64,000 nucleotides of DNA. It comes from an uncultured Bacteroidales bacterium (GTDB lineage: Bacteria > Bacteroidota > Bacteroidia > Bacteroidales > P3). The stretch's first letter is position 1; every line of letters starts with the position of its first letter. Location: positions 1-64,000 of the forward strand of contig ONIP01000013.1 in the NCBI GenBank assembly GCA_900317955.1, written 5' to 3'. Shown here piece by piece: positions 45,488-54,458 of this stretch. Position numbers and translations under genes: made by a program. The notes under the pieces were generated by a model. It ran no database searches. It was not told where the DNA came from and saw only the letters and a list, made by a program, of their open reading frames with translations.

Positions 45488-45735
45488 ATGTGTTAATGCG
45501 TTAATGTGTTAATGCTTGAGTAATTGCTTGAATGCTTGATTGTGATAATGCTTGAGTGAAAATACTCAAACAATCAAATAATCAGACAATCAAGCAATCA
45601 CACAATCACACAATCACTAAAGCAATCAAGCAATCAGATTTACCCAAACAATCAAACAATAAAGCAATCACACAATCACTAAAGCAATCACACAATCACT
45701 AAAGCAATAAAGCAATCAGACAATCAAGCAATCAA
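45482..45735. repeat. Low-complexity tract of 7-base words
   Basis: The left part uses GTTAATG and GCTTGA/TTGATTG words, the right part their reverse complements CAATCAA, CAATCAC and CAATCAG, about 25 copies in near 7-base register. A longer unit, AAAGCAATCACACAATCACT, occurs twice in tandem from about 45660. The whole tract is an imperfect palindrome centred near 45560. It lies between the carbonic anhydrase and TfoX-like genes. Confidence 0.85.
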
Positions 45736-45740
45736 TTATT

Positions 45741-46073
45741 ATGGCAAGCAACCCCGACTTTGTGCAATACATTACCGACCAATGCTCCAAGGCAGGTGAA
45801 ATCACTACCCGCAAAATGTTCGGCGACTACGCCATCTACTGCAACGGCAAAATCTTCGGCCTTATCAGCGACAACGGCTTCTACATCAAGCCCACCGAAG
45901 CAGGACGCCAACTGCTCCGCTCCCATGACTTGCGCCCTCCCTATGAGGGAGCCAAACCCTACTTCTTTATCGAGGACATTGACGACCACGAATACCTCGC
46001 CCACTTGGTCAAGGCCACCTGCACCGAACTCCCCGAGCCGAAACCCAAGCAGAAATCTAAAAAGAAGAAGTAA
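45741..46073 (+). CDS. TfoX N-terminal-domain protein
   Basis: The 110-residue protein matches the TfoX/Sxy N-terminal domain (ITTRKMFGDYAIYCNGKIFG, about 21-40, and YIKPTEAGRQ). It ends in a Lys-rich tail (KPKQKSKKKK). Sxy regulates competence in Gammaproteobacteria; stand-alone domains in Bacteroidetes have no known role. It is placed right after the 7-base repeat tract, which supplies its leader. Confidence 0.88.
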   Translation: MASNPDFVQYITDQCSKAGEITTRKMFGDYAIYCNGKIFGLISDNGFYIKPTEAGRQLLRSHDLRPPYEGAKPYFFIEDIDDHEYLAHLVKATCTELPEPKPKQKSKKKK

Positions 46074-46082
46074 AATAAAGTA

Positions 46083-46399
46083 TTAGTGTCCGATAAACGT
46101 GCTGAAAGCACTTAATCCTATTAACCCCACACGAAGCGAAGTGCCGTGTGGGGTGAGGACAGAAACCCTAATTCTGCGTGCCGTAGGCACGCTACTTTGT
46201 TGATTGTTATGTTGTGGCGTATCTCCGACACGCATGGAGATGAGCACTGTTTCCCCACACTGCACACCTAAGGTGTTTAGTGCGGGGTTAATAGGATTGT
46301 GTGCCTTTGGCACACTCAAGCCTTCGTAAATCAATGCATGCCATATAATGTTGATATTATACTTACTAATGATTTGATTCCTTTTTGTCGGACACCAAT
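46083..46399. mobile_element. MITE-like element with GTGTCCGA terminal inverted repeats
   Basis: ATTAGTGTCCGATAAA at the left end (from 46082) matches the reverse complement of the right end (46383-46399), ATTGGTGTCCGACAAA, with two mismatches. About 315 bp lie between with no gene. Inside, AATCCTATTAACCCC (46114-46128) pairs perfectly with 46284-46298, and smaller hairpins GTGCC/GGCAC recur. No target duplication was obvious. A non-autonomous element moved by a transposase elsewhere is the best reading. Confidence 0.6.
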
Positions 46400-46431
46400 G
46401 ATATGAGAGTTGTTGATCCGCTTTTCAATTC

Positions 46432-46953
46432 TCACTTTTCACTTTCCATCTCCTTCTTGGCCGAGGGACTGAGAGGCAGCATATAATAGACCGACATCTC
46501 GTCGCGGAAAAACTCCACTGCCCCCCAGCGTTTCCAATAACTGTGGGTCTTCAGGCGGTGCATCACGGGGATAAAAACAAAGTCATACCCCTTCAAATCC
46601 TCCCATATCGACATCACCATGTCGTAATTTAGACGGCTGCCCCTATAAGGCTCGGCTACAATAAACGAAAAAACAGCAATATACCGCAGCTTGTTCAGCC
46701 GCGCCAACAGTTCAGGATTCTCCATACGGATGGCCTCCGTCTCCTCTTCAATGCGGTAGTCGCTCATATTCAGCAGTCCTATCACCTCGCCCCTCTCATC
46801 CATAGCCTTCACACTCATAGCCCAGTTAAAGTGCAAGTGAGACACCCACTCCTCTACTTCGGCTTGAACAAACCCATACTGGCGCGTCATCCACTCCACT
46901 GTCAATCCTGCATCTTCGGCATTCATCCGTTGCAAACGATAGTTCATTGGCAT
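46432..46953 (-). CDS. GNAT-like acetyltransferase
   Basis: The 173-residue protein has the layout of N-acetyltransferases: YRLQRMNAEDAG start, VIGLLNMSDYRI mid-strand, and VAEPYRGSRLNYDMVMSI (about 108-125) as the acetyl-CoA loop, here weaker than the usual RGxGxG. It overlaps the DUF2156 gene by 10 bases, so the two enzymes are probably co-made. Substrate unknown. Confidence 0.7.
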   Translation of the reverse strand: MPMNYRLQRMNAEDAGLTVEWMTRQYGFVQAEVEEWVSHLHFNWAMSVKAMDERGEVIGLLNMSDYRIEEETEAIRMENPELLARLNKLRYIAVFSFIVAEPYRGSRLNYDMVMSIWEDLKGYDFVFIPVMHRLKTHSYWKRWGAVEFFRDEMSVYYMLPLSPSAKKEMESEK

Positions 46954-47873
46954 CGTATTATCACATTATTATAACTCAACAAAAACTGGGGGCGGTACGA
47001 CAACTTCGACTTCCTCAAACCTTCCAACCCCATATCCTCTTCGCGGTTCAGATACACATACTGTTCCGGCAAATGGGCAGCAAACTGCTGGTTGATGATA
47101 TTGAAGGCTCCGTCCACCGTCCGGTCGGCCTTCTCCACACACACGTCAAACGTATCATAAGTCACCGCCGAACCGTAGGTGAAGGCCACCATCTTCTCTC
47201 CCACATAGATGCATCCTCCTCTCACCCCCAACTCATCCCAATGCCCAAAAACAGTCTCCATTGCCTGTTGCTCGGCATTGGCCATAATGTTATATTCATG
47301 GTTTTCACTGTCCACCTCGTCGCGCCAACGCCTTACCACCTCGCGACACTCCCCCAACAGCGACGGCTCCAAATCACAATATCTGAAATCGGCATGCTCC
47401 GAAAGAAACTTATTCACATGGTTGCGCTTGGCCTTGAAATCCTTGCCTTTCAACTCGACCAACTCCTTGCGCAGATAAATATAGTCATACTGGTTGCGGC
47501 GCGGCTTCACCGACACCCGCCCGGGCATCATCTCCTCTACCTTCGCTGCCACTTCGTTCTCCAAACACATTACCAAAAGATGCGTTCCCACCGTGGCGGC
47601 ATCCTCGCACATCAACTCCAGCAACTGCATCGGCGGCACCCCAGCAGCACATACCATATACGCCCGGCGCCCCTCCATATTGAAACGAAACACTGCCATA
47701 TCACCCCATATACACAACTCCGTATTAAACCAAAACTGCCAACCTATCAGATTGGCAAAAGTAAAATTACAGTTCCGCCTACCCGACCGCAAGGTTACCT
47801 CCTGCAATGTTTTTCTATCTTCAACCGTCAATGCGTGAAACGTCAATCTACTTGTATCACATATATTTACCAT
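46944..47873 (-). CDS. DUF2156 (phosphatidylglycerol lysyltransferase C-terminal-like) protein
   Basis: The 309-residue soluble protein matches DUF2156, a double GNAT-fold family: FTFANLIGWQFWFN (about 37-50), YDYIYLRKELVELKGKDF (about 129-146), KAKRNHVNKFL (about 147-157) and LNREEDMGLEGLRKSKLSY near the end. Lysyltransferases with this domain modify lipids, but short soluble forms are uncharacterised. It leads a two-gene operon. Confidence 0.88.
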   Translation of the reverse strand: MVNICDTSRLTFHALTVEDRKTLQEVTLRSGRRNCNFTFANLIGWQFWFNTELCIWGDMAVFRFNMEGRRAYMVCAAGVPPMQLLELMCEDAATVGTHLLVMCLENEVAAKVEEMMPGRVSVKPRRNQYDYIYLRKELVELKGKDFKAKRNHVNKFLSEHADFRYCDLEPSLLGECREVVRRWRDEVDSENHEYNIMANAEQQAMETVFGHWDELGVRGGCIYVGEKMVAFTYGSAVTYDTFDVCVEKADRTVDGAFNIINQQFAAHLPEQYVYLNREEDMGLEGLRKSKLSYRPQFLLSYNNVIIRCQ

Positions 47874-47898
47874 AAAAACTCTTTCGTCATTTGTGAGG

Positions 47899-47906
47899 CA
47901 AAATTA
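47899..47906 (-). promoter_or_regulatory. -7 box of the DUF2156 gene
   Basis: TAATTTTG on the minus strand, 26 bases before the ATG; no TTG box at the right distance. Confidence 0.45.
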
Positions 47907-47969
47907 CAAAAAAGATTGGTATTCTGTCCCTTCATTCTGACAGGAATACACCATTTCAGAATTTTTTTG

Positions 47970-47977
47970 TATATTTG
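47970..47977 (+). promoter_or_regulatory. -7 box of the threonine dehydrogenase gene
   Basis: TATATTTG followed by C, about 95 bases before the ATG; no clear TTG. Confidence 0.45.
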
Positions 47978-48071
47978 CTTGTTCAAAGAATTGGGATTCT
48001 TCTCCCCAACAAACTGAACAAAAACTAATTATAGAAAAATAACTTATTGAAGTATCTAAAATATTACCACA

Positions 48072-49019
48072 ATGAAAAGAATTCTTATAGTTGGTGCCGG
48101 CGGACAGATTGGTTCCGAACTGACCCGTAATCTGAGAGACATCTATGGTGACAACAACGTTGTATGCAGCGACCTGCGTCCCCTCAAGGGCGACCCCTAC
48201 GAGCGTGGCCCCGTGGAGCGTATCGACTCTACCCAAATCATGCAGATAGCCACTGCCGTCAAGCAGTACAACATCGACACCATCTATAACCTGGCCGCCA
48301 TCCTCAGCGCCACTGCCGAACTTAACCCCATGCTGGGTTGGAACGTCGGAATCGGCTCCCTCGTCAACTGCCTCGAAGTGGCTCGCCTCTTCGGCTGCGC
48401 CGTCTTCACCCCCTCCTCCATCGGTGCTTTCGGCCCCTCCACCCCCCACGACAACACCCCGCAGGACACCATCCAGCGCCCCAACACCATCTACGGCGTC
48501 ACCAAGGTAACCGGCGAACTCCTCTCCGACTACTACTTCACCCGTTTCGGCGTCGACACCCGCAGCGTCCGCTTCCCCGGCCTCATCAGCTACCAAACCC
48601 TCCCCGGCGGCGGCACCACCGACTACGCTGTGGAAATCTACTATGCTGCCGTCAAGGGCGAGAAATTCGTCTGCCCACTCAAGAAAGGCACCTATATGGA
48701 CATGATGTACATGCCCGACGCTCAGAAAGCCATGATTGACATCATGGAGGCCGACCCCTCAAAGCTTGTTCACCGCAACAGCTTCAACGTCACCGCCATG
48801 AGCTTCGACCCCGAAATCATCTACAACACCATCAAGAAACGTTACCCCAACTTCGAAATGGTCTACGAACCCGAACCCATCAAGCAGGCCATCGCCGACA
48901 GCTGGCCCGACAAAATGGACGACTCCTGCGCCCGCAACGAATGGGGCTGGAATCCTCAGTACGACCTCGAAAAGATGACCGACGACATGATTCTCAACCT
49001 CAAGAAGAAACTCCTCTAA
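48072..49019 (+). CDS. SDR-type L-threonine 3-dehydrogenase
   Basis: The 315-residue enzyme has the NAD-binding loop GAGGQIGSEL (about 8-17), the YGVTK catalytic Tyr-Lys pair (about 141-145) and GLISYQTLPGGGTTDYAVEI, the hallmark of epimerase-like threonine dehydrogenases. It oxidises threonine to 2-amino-3-oxobutanoate, feeding glycine and acetyl-CoA production. It is a single-gene unit with a terminator; codons are strongly C-ending. Confidence 0.92.
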   Translation: MKRILIVGAGGQIGSELTRNLRDIYGDNNVVCSDLRPLKGDPYERGPVERIDSTQIMQIATAVKQYNIDTIYNLAAILSATAELNPMLGWNVGIGSLVNCLEVARLFGCAVFTPSSIGAFGPSTPHDNTPQDTIQRPNTIYGVTKVTGELLSDYYFTRFGVDTRSVRFPGLISYQTLPGGGTTDYAVEIYYAAVKGEKFVCPLKKGTYMDMMYMPDAQKAMIDIMEADPSKLVHRNSFNVTAMSFDPEIIYNTIKKRYPNFEMVYEPEPIKQAIADSWPDKMDDSCARNEWGWNPQYDLEKMTDDMILNLKKKLL

Positions 49020-49040
49020 TATTTAGAGCATTTTCCAAAA

Positions 49041-49080
49041 CAGACAACACCCCTACCAAGAGGTGTTGTCTGTTTTTTTT
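49041..49080 (+). terminator. Terminator of the threonine dehydrogenase gene
   Basis: CAGACAACACC and GGTGTTGTCTG (49041-49072) followed by eight Ts. Confidence 0.92.
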
Positions 49081-49096
49081 CGGGACACCATAACCA

Positions 49097-49996
49097 TCAA
49101 GCCAGCAACATCCCCGTCCCGGCGAGCAAGGAAAACACAAACGTACTGATAACCAGCAACGGCAACATCGGGTCAAGTGCCCGCTCCTCCCGGTGCCACA
49201 CGCCGTGCAAATGCTTCACATACAACGGCAAAGTCAACACGAAGAGCCAAGCCGTCCATCCCGTTGCCGTCAGCAAAGTATACACAGCCATCAGCAACCA
49301 TCCACACACTATCAGCACCGTCTGGTAAATCCTGGCACGGTGCCCTCCAAGTTTCATCGCCACCGTCACACGGGTGGCCGCATCCGTTTTCATATCCCGT
49401 ATATTATTCACATTCAACACCCCCATACTGAACATCCCCACGGTACTCGCCGGGAGCAAGACACTCCAGTTCTGCAAATCGTGCGAACAAACGTAATACC
49501 CGCCACAAACCGACACCAGACCGAAAAAAATAAATACAAACAAATCACCCAATCCTCTGTAACCATACGGATTCTTGCCCAGCGTATACCGCATAGCCGC
49601 CCCCATTGCAGCGGCTCCAAGCAGCACCAACAGCAACGGCTCCAAACCTATCAAGGTGCCAAACGAACACCATATCATTCCCAGTCCGCTCATGGCGCAG
49701 CATACCGCCACAACCACTATCAGCCGCTTCATCTGTCCCACTGTCATCTCTCCGTCCTGTATTGAATACCGTATGCCCTGCCTCTCGGCGGTATCAGTGC
49801 CGTGCAAGGTATCGCCCAACTCATTCGACAAATTCGACAACACCTGCAACAATGCCGTGGTCAACAAAAGCAAAACCGCCGTCCCGGCAGCAACCTCCTG
49901 CCTCGACATCGCTATAAACATACCCAGCGTCACCCCTGCCAACGACAACGGCAGCGTTCTCAGACGCATCGATTTCAAACAAGCTTTTACGTTCAT
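49097..49996 (-). CDS. menA: 1,4-dihydroxy-2-naphthoate polyprenyltransferase
   Basis: The 299-residue membrane enzyme of the UbiA fold attaches the prenyl tail in menaquinone synthesis. It shows RLRTLPLSLAGV at the start, the first Asp-rich motif as NLSNELGDTLHGTD (about 54-67) and the second as NVNNIRDMKTD (about 194-204), with about nine helices. Its ATG overlaps the menG stop by four bases. Confidence 0.93.
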   Translation of the reverse strand: MNVKACLKSMRLRTLPLSLAGVTLGMFIAMSRQEVAAGTAVLLLLTTALLQVLSNLSNELGDTLHGTDTAERQGIRYSIQDGEMTVGQMKRLIVVVAVCCAMSGLGMIWCSFGTLIGLEPLLLVLLGAAAMGAAMRYTLGKNPYGYRGLGDLFVFIFFGLVSVCGGYYVCSHDLQNWSVLLPASTVGMFSMGVLNVNNIRDMKTDAATRVTVAMKLGGHRARIYQTVLIVCGWLLMAVYTLLTATGWTAWLFVLTLPLYVKHLHGVWHREERALDPMLPLLVISTFVFSLLAGTGMLLA

Positions 49997-50706
49997 TTTT
50001 CTTTTTCTCCTATATACATTCTACAAATTCCAAAGGTAAACGCTCTGTGCATCACCCGGCTGTAGCCGCACCCGCTCATAATCTCCATCCACTCTTTCTT
50101 CCCGGGGAAATCTATCACCGACGCAGGAAGGTAGCGGTACGCCGCCTTCTCCCCCGACACCCATCCCCCAATCAAAGGCAACACTCTTGTAAAATAGATA
50201 TTATACAGCCATCGCAGCACCCTGCTCGACGGCACCGACAGCTCAAGAATCACCAATCGTCCGCCAGGCTTCAACACTCGCAACATCTCTCGCAATGCCT
50301 GCTCGCGATGCTCAAAATTCCTGATTCCAAAAGCCACCGTCACACGGTCAAAACAACCATCGTCAAAACGCATCCGCTCGGCGTTGCCCTGCTCTGCCAC
50401 TATCCGATCCGACAAACCGGCTTTCTCTACCTTCCCGCGCATCACCTCCAACATACCTGCCGACAAGTCCAATCCCACCACACGCGACTCCGCATGGGCG
50501 CGCCGGGCTATGGCAATACTATAGTCACCGGTTCCGCAGGCAATATCCAAAATATCCTGACGTCTGTCCCGCTCCACAATCCATCGCAGCGACCTCCTGC
50601 GCCAACTCCGGTCTATTCCCAACGACAACACATGATTCAACTCGTCGTAGCTCCCGGCTATCGAGTTAAACATCTGCTCTATCTTCTCTGTTTTCTGTCC
50701 TTTCAT
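49993..50706 (-). CDS. menG: Demethylmenaquinone methyltransferase
   Basis: The 237-residue SAM-dependent enzyme (also called UbiE) makes menaquinone from demethylmenaquinone. It has MFNSIAGSYDELNHVLSLG at the start, motif I ILDIACGTGDYS (about 52-63), and VTVAFGIRNFEHREQAL (about 122-138). Together with the overlapping menA it forms the last two steps of the pathway. Confidence 0.95.
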   Translation of the reverse strand: MKGQKTEKIEQMFNSIAGSYDELNHVLSLGIDRSWRRRSLRWIVERDRRQDILDIACGTGDYSIAIARRAHAESRVVGLDLSAGMLEVMRGKVEKAGLSDRIVAEQGNAERMRFDDGCFDRVTVAFGIRNFEHREQALREMLRVLKPGGRLVILELSVPSSRVLRWLYNIYFTRVLPLIGGWVSGEKAAYRYLPASVIDFPGKKEWMEIMSGCGYSRVMHRAFTFGICRMYIGEKEK

Positions 50707-50807
50707 ATCATTACATCTGGACGTCCCGCCTGCCCATGTTGCACAAAACCGCCCAACCCATACATTTCTATCACTTTACAAGCAAGCAACGCCGACCAAT
50801 ATTTCTG

Positions 50808-50815
50808 CAAAGATA
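50808..50815 (-). promoter_or_regulatory. -7 box of menG-menA
   Basis: TATCTTTG on the minus strand, about 100 bases before the ATG; no TTG at the expected spacing. The 377 bases between menG and the next gene hold this box, the opposite box at 50990, and C-rich sequence with no gene. Confidence 0.5.
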
Positions 50816-50989
50816 AGAAAAAAAAGGCACATCGCGCCTTTCAACCCACACCTCCTGCACCCCCTTAACTCTGCACCCGCTCCCCTCCCACTCCCTACTC
50901 GCTCCTGCCATGCACTTCACCCCAACCCAGCCGTCTGTTAAAAAACACCGTAACCCATAAAAAATGCCTAAAAAGTAAGATTAAAATCG

Positions 50990-50997
50990 TATCTTTG
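50990..50997 (+). promoter_or_regulatory. -7 box of the second C69 dipeptidase gene
   Basis: TATCTTTG followed by CAT, 86 bases before the ATG, at a distance like that of copy 1. Confidence 0.5.
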
Positions 50998-51083
50998 CAT
51001 TTCTAAATCCTTCGCTTAAAACAAACAGCATCTCAGTAACATATCCGATACCGAATTAATAATCAATAATATATTATTACATT

Positions 51084-52847
51084 ATGAAAAAAACACTTTC
51101 TCTCACCCTCTTCATTGCAATCCTTGCGATAGGCTACCATGCCTCGGCTTGCACCAATTTCCTGTTCACCAAAGGTGCCACCAAGGACGGCAGCACCATG
51201 ATTACCTATGCCGCCGACAGCCATGTGCTGTATGGCGAGCTGTACTACCGCAAGGCTGCCGACTACCCCGCCGGTACCATGTTCATGCTTGTCGATTGGG
51301 ACAGTGGCCGCAAACTCTTCGAAATTCCCCAAGTGGCCCACACCTACAGCGTTGTCGGCAACATGAATGAACACCAGCTTGCCATCGGCGAAACCACCTA
51401 CGGCGGCCGCGAAGAATGCTGGAAAGACGAAGTCAAAGGCATCGACTACGGCTCCCTCATCTACGTCACCCTCCAACGCGCCAAGAACGCCCGCGAAGCC
51501 ATCTACTGGATGACCAAAATGGTGGCCGACTATGGCTATTGCAGCGAAGGCGAAAGCTTCTCCATCTGCGACCCCAACGAAGTTTGGATTCTCGAACTCA
51601 TCGGCAAACGCGGTGCCCCCGTCAAGGCCGACCTCGCCAAAAAGCTCAAATATAAATACACCGACGGCGCTGTATGGGTTGCCCGCCGCATTCCCGACGG
51701 CTATGTCAGCGGCCACGCCAACCAAGCCCGCATCACCCAGTTCCCCATGGAAGGCAAAAAATTCAGCAAGGCCAAAGGCAAAGGTCTGCACACCGTTATC
51801 AGCAGCAACCACATGGACTACATCTATGAGCCCGAAGTGGAATGCGTATATGCCTCCGATGTAGTCACCTACGCCCGTGCCTGCGGATGGTTCAATGGCA
51901 AAGACGAAGAATTCTCCTTCTGCGACACCTACGCACCCCTCACCTTCAGCGGCATCCGTGGCTGCGACGCCCGCGTCTATGCCATGTTCCGCCGTGTCAA
52001 CGGTGAAGCTCGCCGCTATGAGCAATACGCCATGGGCAACCCCAAAGCCGAGCGCATGCCCCTCTGGATTAAACCCGACCACAAAGTCGATGTCCACGAA
52101 GTCATGAACCTCATGCGCGACCACTACGAAGGCACCCCAATGGACATGTCCAAAGACATGGGCGCCGGTCCCTTCGCCTGCCCCTACCGCTGGCGTCCCA
52201 TGGGATTCGAAATCAACGGCCAACAATACATCCACGAACGCGCCACCTCTACTCAACAAACCGGCTTCAGTTTCGTGGCCCAGTGCCGCAGCTGGCTCCC
52301 CGCTAAAATCGGCGGCATCCTCTGGTTCGGCGTCGACGACACCTACAGCACCGTCTACTGCCCCATGTACTGCGGCATCACCAACATCCCCGAATGCTTC
52401 CGTCAAGGCAACGGCGACATGCTCACCTACAGCGAAACGGCCGCCTTCTGGCTCTTCAACCGCGTCACCAACTTCGTCTACAGCCGCTACAGCGACATGA
52501 TTGTCGACCTCCAGAGAGTTCAAAACCAACTCGAAACCAACTTCATCAAAGACGTTGAACGTTTCGACCGCAAAGCCTCTCAGTCCACCAACAACGAAGA
52601 GGCCCTCACCCACCAACTCAACGACTTCTCCAACCGCATGGCCAACCGCATGATGAAATCCTGGAGAGAACTTGACCAATACCTCCTCGTCAAATACATC
52701 GACGGCAACATCAAGAAAGAAAAAGACGGCAAATTTGAACGCACCGAAACCGGCAACGCCGCCTTCCCCATGCAGCCCAAATACCCCGAATGGTTCTATA
52801 AAATGATTGTCGACGACCACGGCAGCATAATCCGCCAAACCTTCTAA
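51084..52847 (+). CDS. C69-family dipeptidase, copy 2
   Basis: The 587-residue paralogue of the gene at 22689 has a signal peptide ending HASAC; the Cys of SACTNFLFTKGAT is the nucleophile after cleavage. It shares GSTMITYAADSH, YVSGHANQARITQFP, YAMGNPKAERMPLWIKP and VAQCRSWLPAKIGGI with copy 1. Differences include a 16-residue insertion near residues 180-195 and a longer C-terminal helical part. One base after its stop begins the ureohydrolase-like gene, so the two are one operon. Confidence 0.94.
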   Translation: MKKTLSLTLFIAILAIGYHASACTNFLFTKGATKDGSTMITYAADSHVLYGELYYRKAADYPAGTMFMLVDWDSGRKLFEIPQVAHTYSVVGNMNEHQLAIGETTYGGREECWKDEVKGIDYGSLIYVTLQRAKNAREAIYWMTKMVADYGYCSEGESFSICDPNEVWILELIGKRGAPVKADLAKKLKYKYTDGAVWVARRIPDGYVSGHANQARITQFPMEGKKFSKAKGKGLHTVISSNHMDYIYEPEVECVYASDVVTYARACGWFNGKDEEFSFCDTYAPLTFSGIRGCDARVYAMFRRVNGEARRYEQYAMGNPKAERMPLWIKPDHKVDVHEVMNLMRDHYEGTPMDMSKDMGAGPFACPYRWRPMGFEINGQQYIHERATSTQQTGFSFVAQCRSWLPAKIGGILWFGVDDTYSTVYCPMYCGITNIPECFRQGNGDMLTYSETAAFWLFNRVTNFVYSRYSDMIVDLQRVQNQLETNFIKDVERFDRKASQSTNNEEALTHQLNDFSNRMANRMMKSWRELDQYLLVKYIDGNIKKEKDGKFERTETGNAAFPMQPKYPEWFYKMIVDDHGSIIRQTF

Positions 52848-52848
52848 T

Positions 52849-54027
52849 ATGTCTATAGAACAATACCTGTCACCCATCAACCCCGACGACCTGGGCTATA
52901 CCCCATCCGAAGTCGCCGTCACACTGGGCACACGCATCACCGCCTTCACCCCCCAAAACGGTTTCCCCGACCTCCCATCACACGGTCTGGTTCTGGTTGG
53001 CGTGGGTGAAGACCGTGGCGCCGAAAACAACGCCGGATGCGGCGAAGCCCCAAACGAGATTCGCACCTACCTCTACCGGCTGGCTATACCTACCTCCGAT
53101 ACCGCCATCACCGACCTCGGCAACGTCATCCCCGGCCAAACCGCAGGCGATACCTACTTCGCCCTCGCCGAAATCGTCGCCGCCGTCCTCCGCAACGACT
53201 CCACCCTCATCATCCTCGGCGGCAGCCAAGACCTCACCTTCGCCGCCTACAAAGGCTACGAACTCTGCAACCGCATCCTCAACATTGCCGCCATCGACTC
53301 CCGGTTCGACCTAGAAAACAACGACGAAATCACCTCCCGCACCTGGCTCCGCAACATCATCATGCAGCAGCCCAACTATCTTTTCTTCAACTCCACCATC
53401 GGCTACCAAACCCATTTCGTGGGCTTCGACTACGTCAAACTCATGGACTCCCTCAAATTCGACGCCTACCGTGTCGGTGAAATGCAAGGAGACATGACCC
53501 GTGCCGAAACCCTCATCCGCAACTCCGACCTCATCAGCGTCGACATCGGCGCCATACGCCAAAGCGACGCCCCCGGCAACGGCTACCCCTCCCCCCACGG
53601 CTTCTACGGCGAAGAATTCTGCCAGATGGCCCGCTTCGCCGGCATGAGCGGCAAAACCTCCTGCTTCGGCATCTTCGAAGTCAACCCCCTCTTCGACAAC
53701 CACAGCCAAACCTCCCACATGGTGGCACAAGGCGTGTGGTACTTTATCGAGGGCTTCTACAACCGCAAACACGACGACCCACTCCTCAACCCCGAAAACT
53801 GCCTCCACTTCATCGTCAGACTCGAGGAACACGACATCGATATCGACTTCTACAAAAGCAAACTCAGCAACCGCTGGTGGATACGCGTTCCCTGCGACAA
53901 CGAAGAACTGCGTTCCATCTACTCCAGCCACCTCATGCTCCCCTGCACCTATGCCGACTACCAGCAAGCCATGCAAGGCGAGGTACCTGCCCTTTGGTGG
54001 AAATACTACGGAAGGCTCAACGGCTAA
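52849..54027 (+). CDS. Ureohydrolase-like protein with degenerate metal site
   Basis: The 392-residue protein has the arginase/formimidoylglutamase fold signatures in altered form. GGSQDLT stands for GGDHS (about 125), AIDSRFD for DAHxD (about 151) and SVDIGAIRQSDAPG for SxDxDxxDPxxAPG (about 224-237). At least two metal-binding His and one Asp are missing. I recall a conserved Bacteroidetes subfamily of this type annotated as formimidoylglutamase. As a binuclear Mn hydrolase it is unlikely to work normally. It follows the dipeptidase by one base. Confidence 0.85.
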   Translation: MSIEQYLSPINPDDLGYTPSEVAVTLGTRITAFTPQNGFPDLPSHGLVLVGVGEDRGAENNAGCGEAPNEIRTYLYRLAIPTSDTAITDLGNVIPGQTAGDTYFALAEIVAAVLRNDSTLIILGGSQDLTFAAYKGYELCNRILNIAAIDSRFDLENNDEITSRTWLRNIIMQQPNYLFFNSTIGYQTHFVGFDYVKLMDSLKFDAYRVGEMQGDMTRAETLIRNSDLISVDIGAIRQSDAPGNGYPSPHGFYGEEFCQMARFAGMSGKTSCFGIFEVNPLFDNHSQTSHMVAQGVWYFIEGFYNRKHDDPLLNPENCLHFIVRLEEHDIDIDFYKSKLSNRWWIRVPCDNEELRSIYSSHLMLPCTYADYQQAMQGEVPALWWKYYGRLNG

Positions 54028-54050
54028 CCCTATTCAACCCCATACTAAAG

Positions 54051-54078
54051 AAAAAGCCCGGCAAATCCGGGCTTTTTT
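54051..54078 (+). terminator. Terminator of the dipeptidase-ureohydrolase operon
   Basis: AAGCCCGG and CCGGGCTT around CAAAT, followed by TTTT. Confidence 0.9.
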
Positions 54079-54083
54079 CTTAC

Positions 54084-54458
54084 TAATTGAGATAAACTTT
54101 AATTCTTACATCCCCTACGCGGATGTTCTGACAACACCGCGCATACCGGAGAATGTTCTGCACAACTTCTGGTGAGGGTTGTACGTTTGTGCTTGCAGTT
54201 TCAAAGGATGTACTTGTTTCGTGATAAAAATCGTAGTCCTGCATCATACGCGCCTTTTTAAGTTGAACATTGGGTTTAAGTCTATCATGTTATATAAACT
54301 TTTCGCTCTAAAAACTCAAAAAAGCAACAATTATTGTGCAGACAAATGTTAATTAACACCAAAAAAAACTAAAAACATTGAGACACAAACCAAAAGAATG
54401 GGTGACAATCCATTAGTTCATGCCACCAAATCTTTTGTCCTGAAGATTTTTAAGCAAC
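54084..54458. other. Gene-free stretch of 375 bases
   Basis: No gene, RNA or repeat was recognised. It is AT-rich, between the operon terminator and the end of the ECF sigma gene. Confidence 0.5.

Noticed and set aside
45482..45735. CRISPR array or origin iterons
   Set aside because: The words are only about 7 bases, degenerate and without spacers; no replication gene lies near.
51063..52880. 605-codon open frame covering the whole second dipeptidase gene on the other strand
   Set aside because: Same cause: codon bias of the dipeptidase gene; the product is low complexity (Val, Phe, Gly, Asp).
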